Shown here piece by piece: positions 12,400-23,939 of a stretch of 64,000 nucleotides of DNA. The position numbers and the translations under genes were made by a program. The DNA is from Sapria himalayana (lineage: Eukaryota; Streptophyta; Magnoliopsida; Malpighiales; Rafflesiaceae). Where the stretch lies: NCBI GenBank assembly GCA_029783825.1, contig JAREIK010000506.1, positions 822,502 through 886,501 of the forward strand. Direction: 5' to 3'. The notes under the pieces were generated by a model. The model was not told the DNA's origin. It saw nothing but the letters and a program-made list of their open reading frames with translations, and did not search any database. Numbering within the stretch: the stretch's first letter is position 1; the number at the start of each line of letters is the position of its first letter.

Positions 12400-13960
12400 G
12401 CATAATGCATATTGCCTTCTTTGAATAGAGTTGAGTGAATCTTTAAAAGTGCCAATTAGAATGTATATATATATATATATGTTTCTAGTTCTCAATGTAC
12501 TTAGAATTTTTGATCTACTAATTCTCTCTATAATAAAAGTTACTATCTATGTCAATATCTCTACCTTGCATCATATTTTGTCACTCGTGATGGACTCATA
12601 AAGTAGCACACATTCTTCAACACTTCATATGTCTTTGGTCTCGACTCTTTTCATTGTCTCTTCTAAGATCTTTATAACTTGATTCTCAAATTTGTCTTGG
12701 GTGGATACAAATAAGAACTCCTTGTTGAGATACATTTCTCATAATATATCATGATGCTTAGATTTGACTTTGTCTCTCACTTCCTTTTGCTTCACATATT
12801 TTTCCTAATTATTATCTTTTTTTATCTAATTCATCCACTAAAGAACTATGCATCTGCTTTAGCCATACCTTTACTTGAATCTCCCTATCATTGGTCTCTA
12901 ACTTTATATTCTTCAAAAGGGTGAGAACTTTTTCCAAGTCTCCTCCATGTAAACCATAGGAAAATCTTATCCGAGTAGCAGATCTTCATCTAATCTCTCT
13001 CCAATTCCTTTCATTGCTTATATGCGGGCTATGGAAAAGGCTTGTACTTATTGCCTCATGTCAATTGATTCATCCCCTTCAAAAACTAAAATTTTTTTCT
13101 TATCTCCTTCACGCCCTCTCTTCATACCCACCAGCTTAAAAATTATCTTTCTTGAAAGTTTAAAATTTACTTCTCAAATATCTTCAACAAATGCATCTTG
13201 TAACTATCTATAGGGGATAAAATAAGACTAACCTATCTTCCATGATAGTGGAGAGGTGGAGAATTGGATACAAAATAGAGCATAAAAAGTACAATTAAAA
13301 TTTACTTTTTTTTCTTTGAGTTATCCCCAAGTGTCAATATGTACTTTTTGATGAGGCTCTAAAAGTACCCTTACCATCTGCAATATCTTGGTTTTGGCAT
13401 TGTAGTTTGATTTGATCTTTAATATTTTAAAGGTTGTACCACCTACAATCTCATACAATCCAAACATTAAATTAATAAAGTTCCTTTTAAACCATACCCA
13501 AACTCTTTGTATATACTTCGACTTTTCTTATATGTCTTCAGGGTTATAGTAAAACTCTCCATTGATCATTGTGTTTCCTCTCTTCATATGGGTGCAAAAT
13601 TTATCTAATTTATTCCTTTTTATCATATGTTAGAAAAGTGGGATAACTTTGCAAATCCTTGCTCCCCACAAAGCTTTAGTTAGCTAGGGTAGTTTTCTTC
13701 CATCTTCTTCCCCTTCTATCAAAAATATCAGTTCGAGTGCCATGACTTGGGAGGAATTTTCGATAGGTTGTGGCTATTATTTCTTTCTCTTTGCCTGTCT
13801 CAATCTCCTCTTTTCTCATCCTAATCTTCAAAATTAAAGTTTCAACCTCCATGTAGCTTTGATGTTCAAAAATAGGTATCGTGGCATGTTTCATCCGAAG
13901 TGGAGAGAAAAAAATGTTTTTTTTCAAAAAGAAATTAGGTTTGATTCATATTATAAAATT
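12400..13960 (-). pseudogene. Coiled-coil-like ORF relic, copy 2
   Basis: Minus-strand frames near 12740-12640 read L-F-V-S-T-Q-D-K-F-E-N-Q-V-I-K-I-L-E-E-T, closely matching the copies at about 3100-3000 (minus) and 46200-46260 (plus). Upstream frames (13927-13676) are rich in Lys, Glu and Arg. The conserved phrase in three scattered copies shows a shared ancestral protein. Function is unknown; the sequence is broken by stops. Confidence 0.4.
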
Positions 13961-15049
13961 AGGATTTTACTCGTGACTGCTAAAAAATAGTAGCAATGTT
14001 TCACATTGTTATGCTTTTTCTATAAAAGTATCATCATGGTATGGTTTGATTGTTGTGATTTTATTTGACTTGATAGAAAGTTATGATTTTGTTTGAGTGC
14101 TATGACTTCTTTTGGTATATGTACAAGTGTTTGAGTGAAATGTATATGTAAAATAATTATTACAACTCATAATAGAAAATTAAATGTTGGGTTGATTCCC
14201 AAAAAATGTTATATTTATAATTTTTAACAAGACAAGATTTTCGACCTCCATTTCATTTGGTAATTTTAGTAGTCCAAGGAATCTTCTTAATATACTCGTC
14301 AACATGTCTTATAAAATTATTCTTCAAAGTGAGATCATCTATTAGGTTCTTTCCTTTGGGATGTTTTCAGCAAATGCATGGATTTATGAAAAGTCCCGGT
14401 ATTGTTGAGTGTGCACCTCTTCACTAAGGTGGTGACTTTTTGTGAATTCACAATATTGACATTTTCTCTTTAGAACTCTCAAGTTGTGATTATGGAAAAG
14501 TCATTACTTCTTTAAGCTTATGTTTCATCAAAGTCATGGCTTTTTTCTTATCATGACTTATTCTTTCATCAATTATGCATGTAAAGTCATGACTTTTGAA
14601 ATAGTGATGACTTTCTTCAGCACTACAACTATCACCTCTTCTTCCTTTTGATATTAAGTAATAATTGTCTTTACTTCATCTTTCTCTTCTAGTATCTCTA
14701 CATACAACATTAAACTTTCACACCCTGGTACTTTTTTAATAATCTTGAATGTTTCCTTCAAAAATTCACCATGCCCTAACATTGAGAATTTCATCATTTA
14801 AGCCTCTTGTTTTACACTTTTAAAGTAGTTTGACTTTGGTTCTTTTGCTTTCATAACTTTCAAAAATATTATTACTTCAAAAAAAATTCTCTTCATCCAA
14901 ATTTACTACAACAATCTTTACACTCAAAATTTCCTATAGTTATTATATTTTCTATCTTCTTCGGACCAATGATCATCCAATATTTCATTCCATTTGAAAT
15001 CTACCTTCCATCTTTTGGCTTTACTTAAAAGGTTATATATTCTCTAGTA

Positions 15050-15700
15050 ATTTTCTCATCATCATCTTAAATATGTAGGCTTATGTATATGTTGAATTTT
15101 ACTTGCTCATTGCCCCCATGAATTATAAATTCTTCTTTCTTGATATCAATCAAACCATGTATAGTCACTAAGAATAGTCATCTCAAAATTAATGAGGCAT
15201 ACAAATCTTTCTTTATATTATGACACAACAAAATTAAAAGAGAAAATAAACACACCCACCTTCAATAACACATCTTCGATAATCCTCCTCATAAATTCGA
15301 TTGATCTTTTTGTCATCTATAGTGAGATAGAAGTTATGGTTATATCATTGAGGTTCAACCTCAGCACTATGGATAATAATATCAAATTAATACTTGATCT
15401 AAAGTCAAATAGTGCATGTCAAAAAGTGAACTCCCCAATAATATAAAGAATCATAAAGGTTCATTATTAATTTAGTTTTTTCGAAATTTTTTGTTGAATG
15501 ATTGTGTTATATTTCTCGGTTATGTTAATTATTCCATACATCTTTAGCTTACTTTTACTACTCATGATTTTCTTAATAAACATTACGTAATGGGGCATAT
15601 GGGATGAAGCTTCAGTGTGAGGAATGTTAATTTTCAACTTCTTTAAGATATTAGGGAATCTCTCAAATTTTTTGTCAAACTTTCATGTTTTAAATTGTTG
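15050..15700 (-). pseudogene. Ty3/gypsy (Athila/Tat type) aspartic protease relic, copy 2
   Basis: The minus strand from about 15690 to 15480 reads F-P-N-I-L-K-K-L-K-I-N-I-P, then S-H-M-P-H-Y-V-M-F-I-K-K-I-M-S-S-K, then T-E-K-Y-N-T-I-I-Q-Q-K. This follows the linker ahead of the protease core of Athila/Tat gypsy elements (FLxxFKKLxINIPF, then EALEQMPxYxKFLKDIL, then EECSAILQxKLPPKL). The protease core continues toward 15050 in broken frames. It is the clearest protein evidence that this family is a gypsy retroelement. Confidence 0.65.
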
Positions 15701-16779
15701 TGAAAAAATCAGATTAGTTTAATGAGTTTGTTTACTATTTTCATAGTTATTCTCTAGTACATCCTCCTTTTATTTATTACTTTAATTAATTTTCATCTTC
15801 TCTTTTAATTTGAAATATTAACACATGATAGCTAGTAGAATGAATTTAGTATTGAATTCTAGTAGTGCTCTAACTTTCAGAAAGGTTGTAGCATTGGATA
15901 TTATGGTGCTAGGCAACATAACTTTCGAAAAAGTCATGACATTATCATTCATAGCTTCCTCCTATGCTTTTGTATCCTCTTTTGAGTTCTCTTCTATTTT
16001 CTATCCTTTTAATTATTTATTCTTCTTGACTATTATAAGTATGCCCCTCTTTGTCTTTATCTTAGTATCACTTAGTAATCGATTTGATATTTTTTATTTC
16101 ATTGATAGTACTTGTTATCCAAGTTGATTCTCAACAATCTTTATCAGCATATTCATATGTTCTAACCTTCTTTCTATATGTTCCATTTGGTTCTCTTGTA
16201 TATCATTCCACTTTTTTGTCTCCGTAAGTAGCACATGAATGTTATCTTACTATCATGGCTTTTCTGATCTTTCAAGTGGCTTGAACCTCATATTTTATAT
16301 CTCATTGAGTTATTCCCAAAATGTTTTAAACATTATCCTATATTATTCTACAAATTCTAATGACTTCCATATGATATACTTTTGAGATTTCTCACATTCA
16401 GAAAGTGGTGTGTGGGGCATTCTTATTTTTTTTTGGAACATTAACCATCAATTCTTTTAAATATTAACTTTTTTAATTTGATACATGGGGTCGAAATTAG
16501 TGACATCATACTATGGAAAAATGATAAATTTTCCCACACTAAGTCTTTTGTCATCTTGTGCTTCAAATTTATTGAAATATATGTCAAGTTTAGCTTCTAT
16601 TACTCTTAGTCTATCTAACTATAATACTCTAACTTGCTTTCTTCCTAAAATTCATTCATTTGGTATTTGATATGTATTCTTTGTTAGCTTTTCAAATGGG
16701 AAATATGATTCAATGGGAAACTTGTTCATGAGAACTACCCAAGGCAACTATTCAGCACTCCACATTTCAAATTTTAAAT

Positions 16780-19150
16780 GGTTTAAAGTGTATTAATTAG
16801 TGTATTTGCATGTAATTGTGCTTTTATTGGAAAAAATTAACTATTTTTATGTTTTGAGGGAATTTGATGAATATTAGTGAAATTATAGCTATTTAGGTGA
16901 AAATTGGTAGACTTGGAGGAGCAAAGGCTTAGAGGAGAGTGAGAAGTAGTGGATACTCATGAAAATTCCCATGTCAAGACTTAAGTTTACCTTCCATTAT
17001 TTTACTAAGTAGTTATGATATCCTTTATTGGTCATAAATCTAGAAAACTAGTCATGCCAATCTTTGTACATCATGACTCCACCATTAAGTTTCTACTATT
17101 TATCTACAATACAATATATTCTTCATGACCATGACATTATCCTAGAGTCATGACTACATTATCTCTAAAATATTTAATGGTCATGATAATATTTTCACAT
17201 AGCAGCAACCAAGTACCCCACAAGTACAAGTAGTAATGGCAAATTTTAGTGCCATGACTTATTCATTATATAGCATAAATACTATCTTTTGTTTCATTAT
17301 ATTATTTTTTTATTAATCTAGAGAAAATATATTCTTACGGAGGCTTTTTCTAGTACTATGACCTTGTATACTAGAACATAAATAGCAAAGCTATGGCCAC
17401 TCTAAGTGCAATGAGTTTGGGTTATGGATAATAAATATATCAGTCATAATCATTTTCAATACTATCATATTTTGATATAGAGAGAAAATATTAGTCGTAG
17501 TCATTTCAAACTCTATGAAATTTTATTCTAGAAAAAAATGATATTGGTCATAGCTATTCCTAGCACTATATTTTGTGTTATAGAGATGAGTTATTTAAGT
17601 CATGATATCCATTGTCATCTCAACTTTGGTACTTTAGAGAAGATCTGATGAGACATGAAAGTCATGATCTCAATGCAAGCATTAGGACATCCAATTGAAA
17701 GCATCATATATATTCCCTTAAGTATATATGAAATACTTAGAAGAGAAATAAAAATGAGCAGAATTTGGTTTCGAGCGACTAAAAACCCTAGGTAGTATGA
17801 TTCCAACTTACAATTTAGGAAAAAATAATGGTAAATGCATGCAAAACTTGGTTGAGTTTAGGTTATGACATTTAGATTCATGTTTGGGTTTTCATTGGAA
17901 ACACTCGATTTGTACGAGATGCCTTACAATATATATCACATGAACTCTTTCTCAATATTAAGCTAAATTAATATCTAGGATAGAGTTATGTATTTGTATG
18001 TGGTAGATACATTAAATTTATATTAGTAATGTTTGTGTTAATAATGTGTTGTATAATATTGATGGATATATGGATGGGTTATATAATTAAAATTTAGAGT
18101 TTTTATTTATTATATCATAGTTTTATATATATCAGACATAACGTATACTGACAATATGCTATGTAACATACTAATGTAATATGGTATAATTGAAGTGATA
18201 TTCCTTCTAACATTAATGTGTTGGATGAATCTATGTATGAAAACTTGAGGTTGAGATAAGTTTAATCATTACAAGTATGATACTCACGATGCTAAAAGCA
18301 TGAACATACATATGATCAATATATTATGCATATTCTAGAAGAATCAAACTCGAGTAATGTGAGGGATAAGTAGAATATTTAACCTAAGAGTTTCACAATA
18401 GTCTGAGATTCATATATTATCCATGAGAGTGCACACAAGAGGAGATGACCCATATGGTTGTGATAACCCTAAGAGTCAAATTATCCTATATGATTTCCAT
18501 GTGTAAGATATATAAGAAGTTATATGTTAATTATCATGATTATGATACTTAAAAAGTCAAAAGTACAAATATTTTTATTACCATATTATCTTGTGTCTTT
18601 AAGACATTAGAGGTTAGAGAATATGATAACATATTTAAATTAATTATCAAGAAAAGTTGATGCTTTACATAAATGCAGTAGATGTGCAAATGACTCATGA
18701 ACAAAACAAAATGTTACTTCAGTATTGAAATATCATGAGGATAACTATGAGGAGATCATCCTTGGTAGTGATAGTTTAAGGGTGATAACTATGTTGTATG
18801 TCAACAGGACACTTGAGCATTTTTATACTAATCTACCCTTCATTTATTAATCATACATTATATTGATCAAATACTAGAGAAATATCATCATTCATAAGAA
18901 ATTGAACTAACCATGGAATCTAAATATCTTGCCAAAAATTTAATTTTATTGACTCAACACGAGTAGTGATTAACTTACTATTGATTACTCAAACTACCAA
19001 CTCAATCCCTATGAGATCGATATCTAGACTTACATCTATTTTACTATTTGTATGACCATGTACTTGGTGGTCTATGTTGGATGAGAGTCATCCTATAACA
19101 AGGTTTTGGGATCATATCTATCTATAATAAGATTTAGAACTCTCATAAAG
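16780..19150 (+). repeat. LTR-like repeat, plus orientation, copy 2
   Basis: Matches 7080-8990 and 43060-45420 in order: 'TAGTGAAATTATAGCTATTT' near 16876, the CATGAC-rich stretch 16975-17600, the 'CATTGGAAACACTCGATTTG' segment at 17893, and an outer end (18780-19140) with 'TTTTGGGATCATATCTATC'. The outer end inverse-complements the start of the minus copies. A GTCATGAC palindrome lies at 17147-17154. It is followed directly by a minus-strand gag relic. Confidence 0.6.
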
Positions 19151-19179
19151 TCACAATAACTATATTAATTGTACACTTC

Positions 19180-20010
19180 ATCATGTAGTTTAAACTATTA
19201 TAGAAGATTTGAGCTTTTAACTATAATTCAAATCCATAATATGAATATCACTTCGGTAGAACTTTGAATTGGTCCCAAGGATTATATAATGTCTCCTTCT
19301 CTTCTTGTCAGAATTGACTTATCTCTCTTCTTAGTTGAGTCTGGAGAGATAACCTGAGGTGAGAAGAACATGATAAAAAAAACACACACAATTTCATCTT
19401 AACTCTCAATTGATTATCTATATAAGTATTCCAACTTCTAGCCTCTTTCTCAAATAAAATGAAAAAAGTTTTAACCTCATCACACTCAAGCTAACTCTAT
19501 TCATTTCCATAGTATCGCATACCTCCAAGAATATTGCAAAATAACTATTCATATCTTTTGATAATTATCTACCATATTGATCTTGGTGAACCTTGGCTCT
19601 AATGTTAGACTTTAACTCAATGTGACTCACTTGTATATGTTACATCCAAATCATATAGTAGTTATCCATTAATGTTGGCCTACCAATATTCTCCTAAGGT
19701 ACAATGAGGCATGAGATATTGGATAGCATGTTCTACACTCCCTCAATTATTTATATTGCTACCATTACCTTTCATATTCTCTCTCTTAGCTATCTATCTC
19801 AAAATAGTTATTATCTTTCTTTTAATTTATTGGTCTAAAGGTGTTAACTTAGTTTCATATGTTCAACTTATGCAAGTGTGGTGGCTTCAAAACAAATAAA
19901 AAAAAAATAAAACAAAAACAAAAATGCAAAACAAATACTAAGCAATAATTATATTTCAAACCAACTAGAAATTGAACTATCATTTGAAAAGATAGTTATG
20001 TCAACTCAAG
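19180..20010 (-). pseudogene. Gypsy gag relic, minus strand
   Basis: The reverse complement of this segment matches 22730-23500 in order, for example 'ATTGACTTATCTCTCTTC' at 19313 against the complement of 23413-23446, and 'GTTATCCATTAATGTTGGCC' at 19660 against the complement of 23065-23090. The plus-strand partner shows gag homology, so this is a gag N-terminal half read from right to left out of the minus-oriented block 20050-22340. That adjacency (block, short leader, gag) is the main reason for calling the blocks LTRs. Confidence 0.5.
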
Positions 20011-20049
20011 TTAACTAATCAAACTAAAATAATTCATTAAAATAATGCC

Positions 20050-22340
20050 AAATTTTTATTATGACTTTGTTATAATGTCAAAACTAATCATTTGTGATAT
20101 GATCTCAAAAGATTATTAGGTGATTGATTTTGTCCAATGGAGATACATAAATATATGGGTTATACAAGTAGTAAAGATAAATATAAGTCTAGAAATCAAT
20201 TATATGTAAATTTTGTGATCATTTTGACCAACCAAAAGTAAATTAACTATTGTTCAAGTTGAGTAGATAAACCTACTTTATTTGTTTATAATGATATTTT
20301 TATATTATTAGGACAACATTATGTTTGACTGTCAGATAAAAGGTAGATTAATATTGAATTGACACAATACCCTTTTGGCATACAAGGTGGTTATCATCCT
20401 TGGACTATTGCTACCAAAGATAGTTCCCCTCCTAGTTTTTCCTTTTATATTTTAAGGCTAAAACCAATCATGTTCTATCCACAAATTACCTATATGTCTA
20501 TTCCTTTAAGATAGTACAAGAAATATCCTTGAAGACTACTTTGAGTATTCATTTCAATTATATGACTTTCAAAGTCATGAAAGACATAAAATGATGTGAT
20601 AAGAATTGTACTTTCAGCTTCATGAGTATTATACTTATCTCAATTAGCATATGTATTACTATTTATTTCTATTAATAGAAATCATGTAAGAGAAAGTTAT
20701 TCATAGGACTATTACCAACTTAAGATACATCTCCACTTATCTATATCTCATAACTTATTTATCATCATTTAACACTGTCAAAACATAAACCACACACTAT
20801 GATAAAACTCATAGGTTAGAATATGTATAATGGAATGATTATAAATTTTTGCTTTTACGAGAACAATACTTATATCAATTAGACTTACATAAACTTAAGA
20901 TTTTCATACATAGGTTTATCTCATGGGATAAGAGTAGAAGGACAATCACTTTCTTTGGGTCAAATCTTTTTAGTGTCTACCATGAATTACATATCACATT
21001 CCACCATCACCAATATGTATAAATAAATATTAAAGTGAAACCCTGAATTTCTATTCTAAATAATATCCACATTCATCAAAATTCCAAACATAATATTAGC
21101 ACAATTAAATGTTATATAAATTTAATCATCATGCATATATATAATAAATAAATCTTAGATCCTTATTTAGCCTAACAATGGGATAAAATATGCATGAGAT
21201 ATTTTGTTGTAGTTTGATGTCAAAAAGAGGATCTACATCTCAAATTATAGCCAACATGAGGATCTATATCTCAAATTATATTCTTAATCATTTCTTACTT
21301 TCCTCCGCCTTCAATTTGACCCTAATTAAGGGTTGGAATTCATGTTACATAGGGTTTTGCATACCCTTGGACTTAAAATTTGAATCCTATTCTCTTTATA
21401 AAAATTCTATCTCTCTTTTATACAATGGGGTCCCATCGAGCATATGTATGGCTTTTTAAGTTGGACGTCATGACTATAGTTGAAGTTATGACATTAGGTT
21501 GAAATTATGACTTTATTATCTTTTCAAATCTTCTATGAAGTGCAACTATTGAGGCATCAATGTTGTGACTGAAGTAATTATTTTTTAAAATTCAAAGTCA
21601 TGATGGTAAGAATACCATGACAAAGATATTAGCTCTCTAGAATACAAAGGCATGGTAGAAATAATATCATAACTGATGAATAATATATCTAGGGTACACA
21701 ATCATGGTGGTATGAATGTCATGACTGTGATATTTCCTATCTAGAGAAAAAAGTCACAATGATAAAAGTTTGATGTGAGTAAAATTTGCTTAGTGTTATG
21801 TAATTTTGTCCATGTAATAAATATGTTGTAGTTTTTGGAATTGTTGTGACTTCTTGTATCAATGTGATTTGTGATGCTTGTTTACTATTAAATAAAAATA
21901 AAGTGGCTACCAAAATTATGTTTTTGTACAAGTGTGTCATAATTCCAAGATCATTATTTGATTAAGAAAAAAATATTGTATAGTGAAAAGATTATAATTA
22001 CTAGATAGTAGAGTTATGGTATGCAAAAATTATCATGACTTATTTTGTAGTGTATTGACCAAGAAAAGCTATCATAACTATTTGATAGGCTTGTGCAAGT
22101 ATAACTCAATTATGATATTAGAAATATCATGAATTTCTATTACTTTTCTACCTGCCAAGTCAACTATATACCAAGTTCTCCAATTCTACTCAAATTACAT
22201 CCACTTTCACTCTTATTTAACTATTTCCATCAAAGTTTCTAGTTAGGATTAGCCTTTCATTTTAAGCATATTTTTCATATAAATACATCATGAAAATACT
22301 ATGAAGTAACCCAAAAAAGTATGTTGATGGTCAAATATAT
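20050..22340 (-). repeat. LTR-like repeat, copy 3 (minus orientation), probable 5' LTR
   Basis: Collinear with 1-2250 and 9000-11420. It starts near ACTTTGTTATAATGTCAAAA and carries the TAGGTTTATCTCATGGGATA landmark at 20912, the 51-52-bp tandem repeats at 21590-21780 and the inner end near 22290. Next to it at 20000 and below lies a minus-strand gag relic, as expected of a 5' LTR of a minus-strand element. The complement of 20040-20050 has TTTGGCATTATTTTAATGA, which could be a decayed primer-binding site; this is weak. Confidence 0.55.
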
Positions 22341-22349
22341 GATAATAGG

Positions 22350-22695
22350 GAAAAGGTGAAAATTCATATTAATCTATCTTTTGTCTAATAATCAAGCATA
22401 ACACTATCCCAGTATTCATAAAATCTCTTCATATACAAGGATGTGAGTTGATCCTAGATTATAAGTATTTATGCGAAACTCAAGTATATATTCTCAACTC
22501 GAGAAATAATTAGTTTAAAATTGATAAATCAAACTACTTATATACTTTTTATAGGAATAATATCTAGACTTATGTCTAGGTTACTACATATATGACTCAT
22601 ATACTTATATATCTTTTTTGGATGAAATTAATCATCTATTGAGCATTGGAGTCATTTTAGAAATAATATATTTTGACATTATAACAAATTCACAA
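22350..22695 (+). repeat. Outer-end fragment of the LTR-like repeat, plus orientation
   Basis: Corresponds to the last ~330 bp of the plus-oriented blocks: 'CTTATATACTTTTTATAGGAA' with 'TCTAGACTTATGTCTAGG' matches 18990-19050, and the end ATTTTGACATTATAACAAA is the inverse of the start of 20050-22340. With that block it forms an inverted pair, so a whole LTR here has been reduced to its 3' end. Plus-strand gag follows. Confidence 0.55.
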
Positions 22696-22729
22696 TAAGT
22701 CTTTATATCATTATCAATGATTATTTTAG

Positions 22730-23770
22730 TTTGATTGATCAACTTAAGTTGAAGTAACTATCTTTGAAAAAAGATAGTTCAATTTATAGTTGTTTGCATA
22801 ACTCTTTTTTCCTACTATTTTTTTATGTTTGTGTTTTGTTTGTTCTTTTATTTTCATTTTTTGTTTTCTAGCCACCATATATTATGCGCCAATGATTTTA
22901 GATTGAGCCAATACCTTTCATCCTAGAAATTATGAGAAAAAGAAGAAATATATTGAGATAGAGAGCTGAAAGAAAAAAAATATGGAGAATAATAGTAGCA
23001 ATAAAAATAATCAATGACGTATATAATAAGGTGTTTAATAGCTCATTCTTCACCAAATCTTAAGAGACTATTGTCGACCAATATTAATGGACAACTATAC
23101 TAGGATTCTTATGTAACTGATACATGTGAACTATTTTGAGTTGAAGCCTAGCCTCATAACCATGGATCAACAATATCAATATGGAGGATGATTTTTAGAA
23201 GACCCAAATAGTTATGTCACAATATTCTTAGAGTTGTATGATACCATGAAAATGAATGAAGGTAGCTCAGATATTATAAAGTTGATAATTTTCTTATTTT
23301 CTTTGAGAAACAAGGATATGAGCTAATTCTAATGCATATTTATATGTTCTATGAAGAGTTGAGATTAACTTATTTAAGCTTTTCTATCCAAGTTATTCTC
23401 ACTTCAAAGCACATCTTAGTTGAGGAGAGAGATGAGCCAATTCAGACAATAGGAGCTTGAGATAGTATAGGAAGCTTAAGACTAATTTAAAGAGCTACTG
23501 AGAATGTGCCCACAACATAGATTAGAATTGTGATTTTAAACTCATACCTTCTAAAATGGTTTGAACTATATGATGAGATGCATGGTTGATGCAACCTCGG
23601 GTGGTTCTATCATGAATGAGTCATATGGGGAAGCTCATTTTTATTTGAAATTATGAGATAATATCAAAATAATTTTGAAAATAATTCAATGAGATACCAA
23701 ATTCAATGAGCTCCATGTTTCAATTACAACCATCCTTTGGAAGTAAAAAAATTTTTATTTGAAGAAAACA
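22730..23770 (+). pseudogene. Athila/Tat-like gypsy gag relic, plus strand
   Basis: Frames around 23170-23330 read M-D-Q-Q-Y-Q-Y-G-G, then E-D-P-N-S-Y-V-T-I-F-L-E-L-Y-D-T, then I-I-F-L-F-S-L-R-N-K-D. These follow the order of plant Athila/Tat gag (FGGxxxEDPNxHLxxFLEIC, then LRLFPFSLRDKA). Further on, F-K-E-L-L-R-M-C-P-Q-H and N-G-L-N-Y-M-M-R-C-M-V-D-A follow the FxDLLxKCPHHG and FYNGLxxxxRxxVDA segments. About 300 residues are traceable through several stops. It stops near 23770, before a Copia relic in the other orientation. Confidence 0.6.
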
Positions 23771-23939
23771 TTATTGTGCAACTCACAGAAACAAGAGGGG
23801 TAGTGATGCACAAAAAACTAGATGGAATGGATGTAAATAAGGATCAATCACATGAACATAATGGTAAAAACTATTTAGAATCAACTTGGACAACTAGCAC
23901 TAATGATTAATGAGAAGAACATCAATGGATATCATGAAA

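Larger units (their letters stand above)
12240..16700 (-). pseudogene. Internal region of degenerate Athila/Tat-like gypsy element, copy 2
   Basis: Second copy of the arrangement at 2250-7080, with matching landmarks (the coiled-coil-like relic at about 13960-12400 and the protease relic at about 15700-15050). The copies differ by many substitutions and indels, so they are old. As in copy 1, no reverse transcriptase or integrase motif was seen. Flanked by the minus-oriented block 9000-11420 and the plus-oriented block 16780-19150, exactly like copy 1. Confidence 0.55.
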
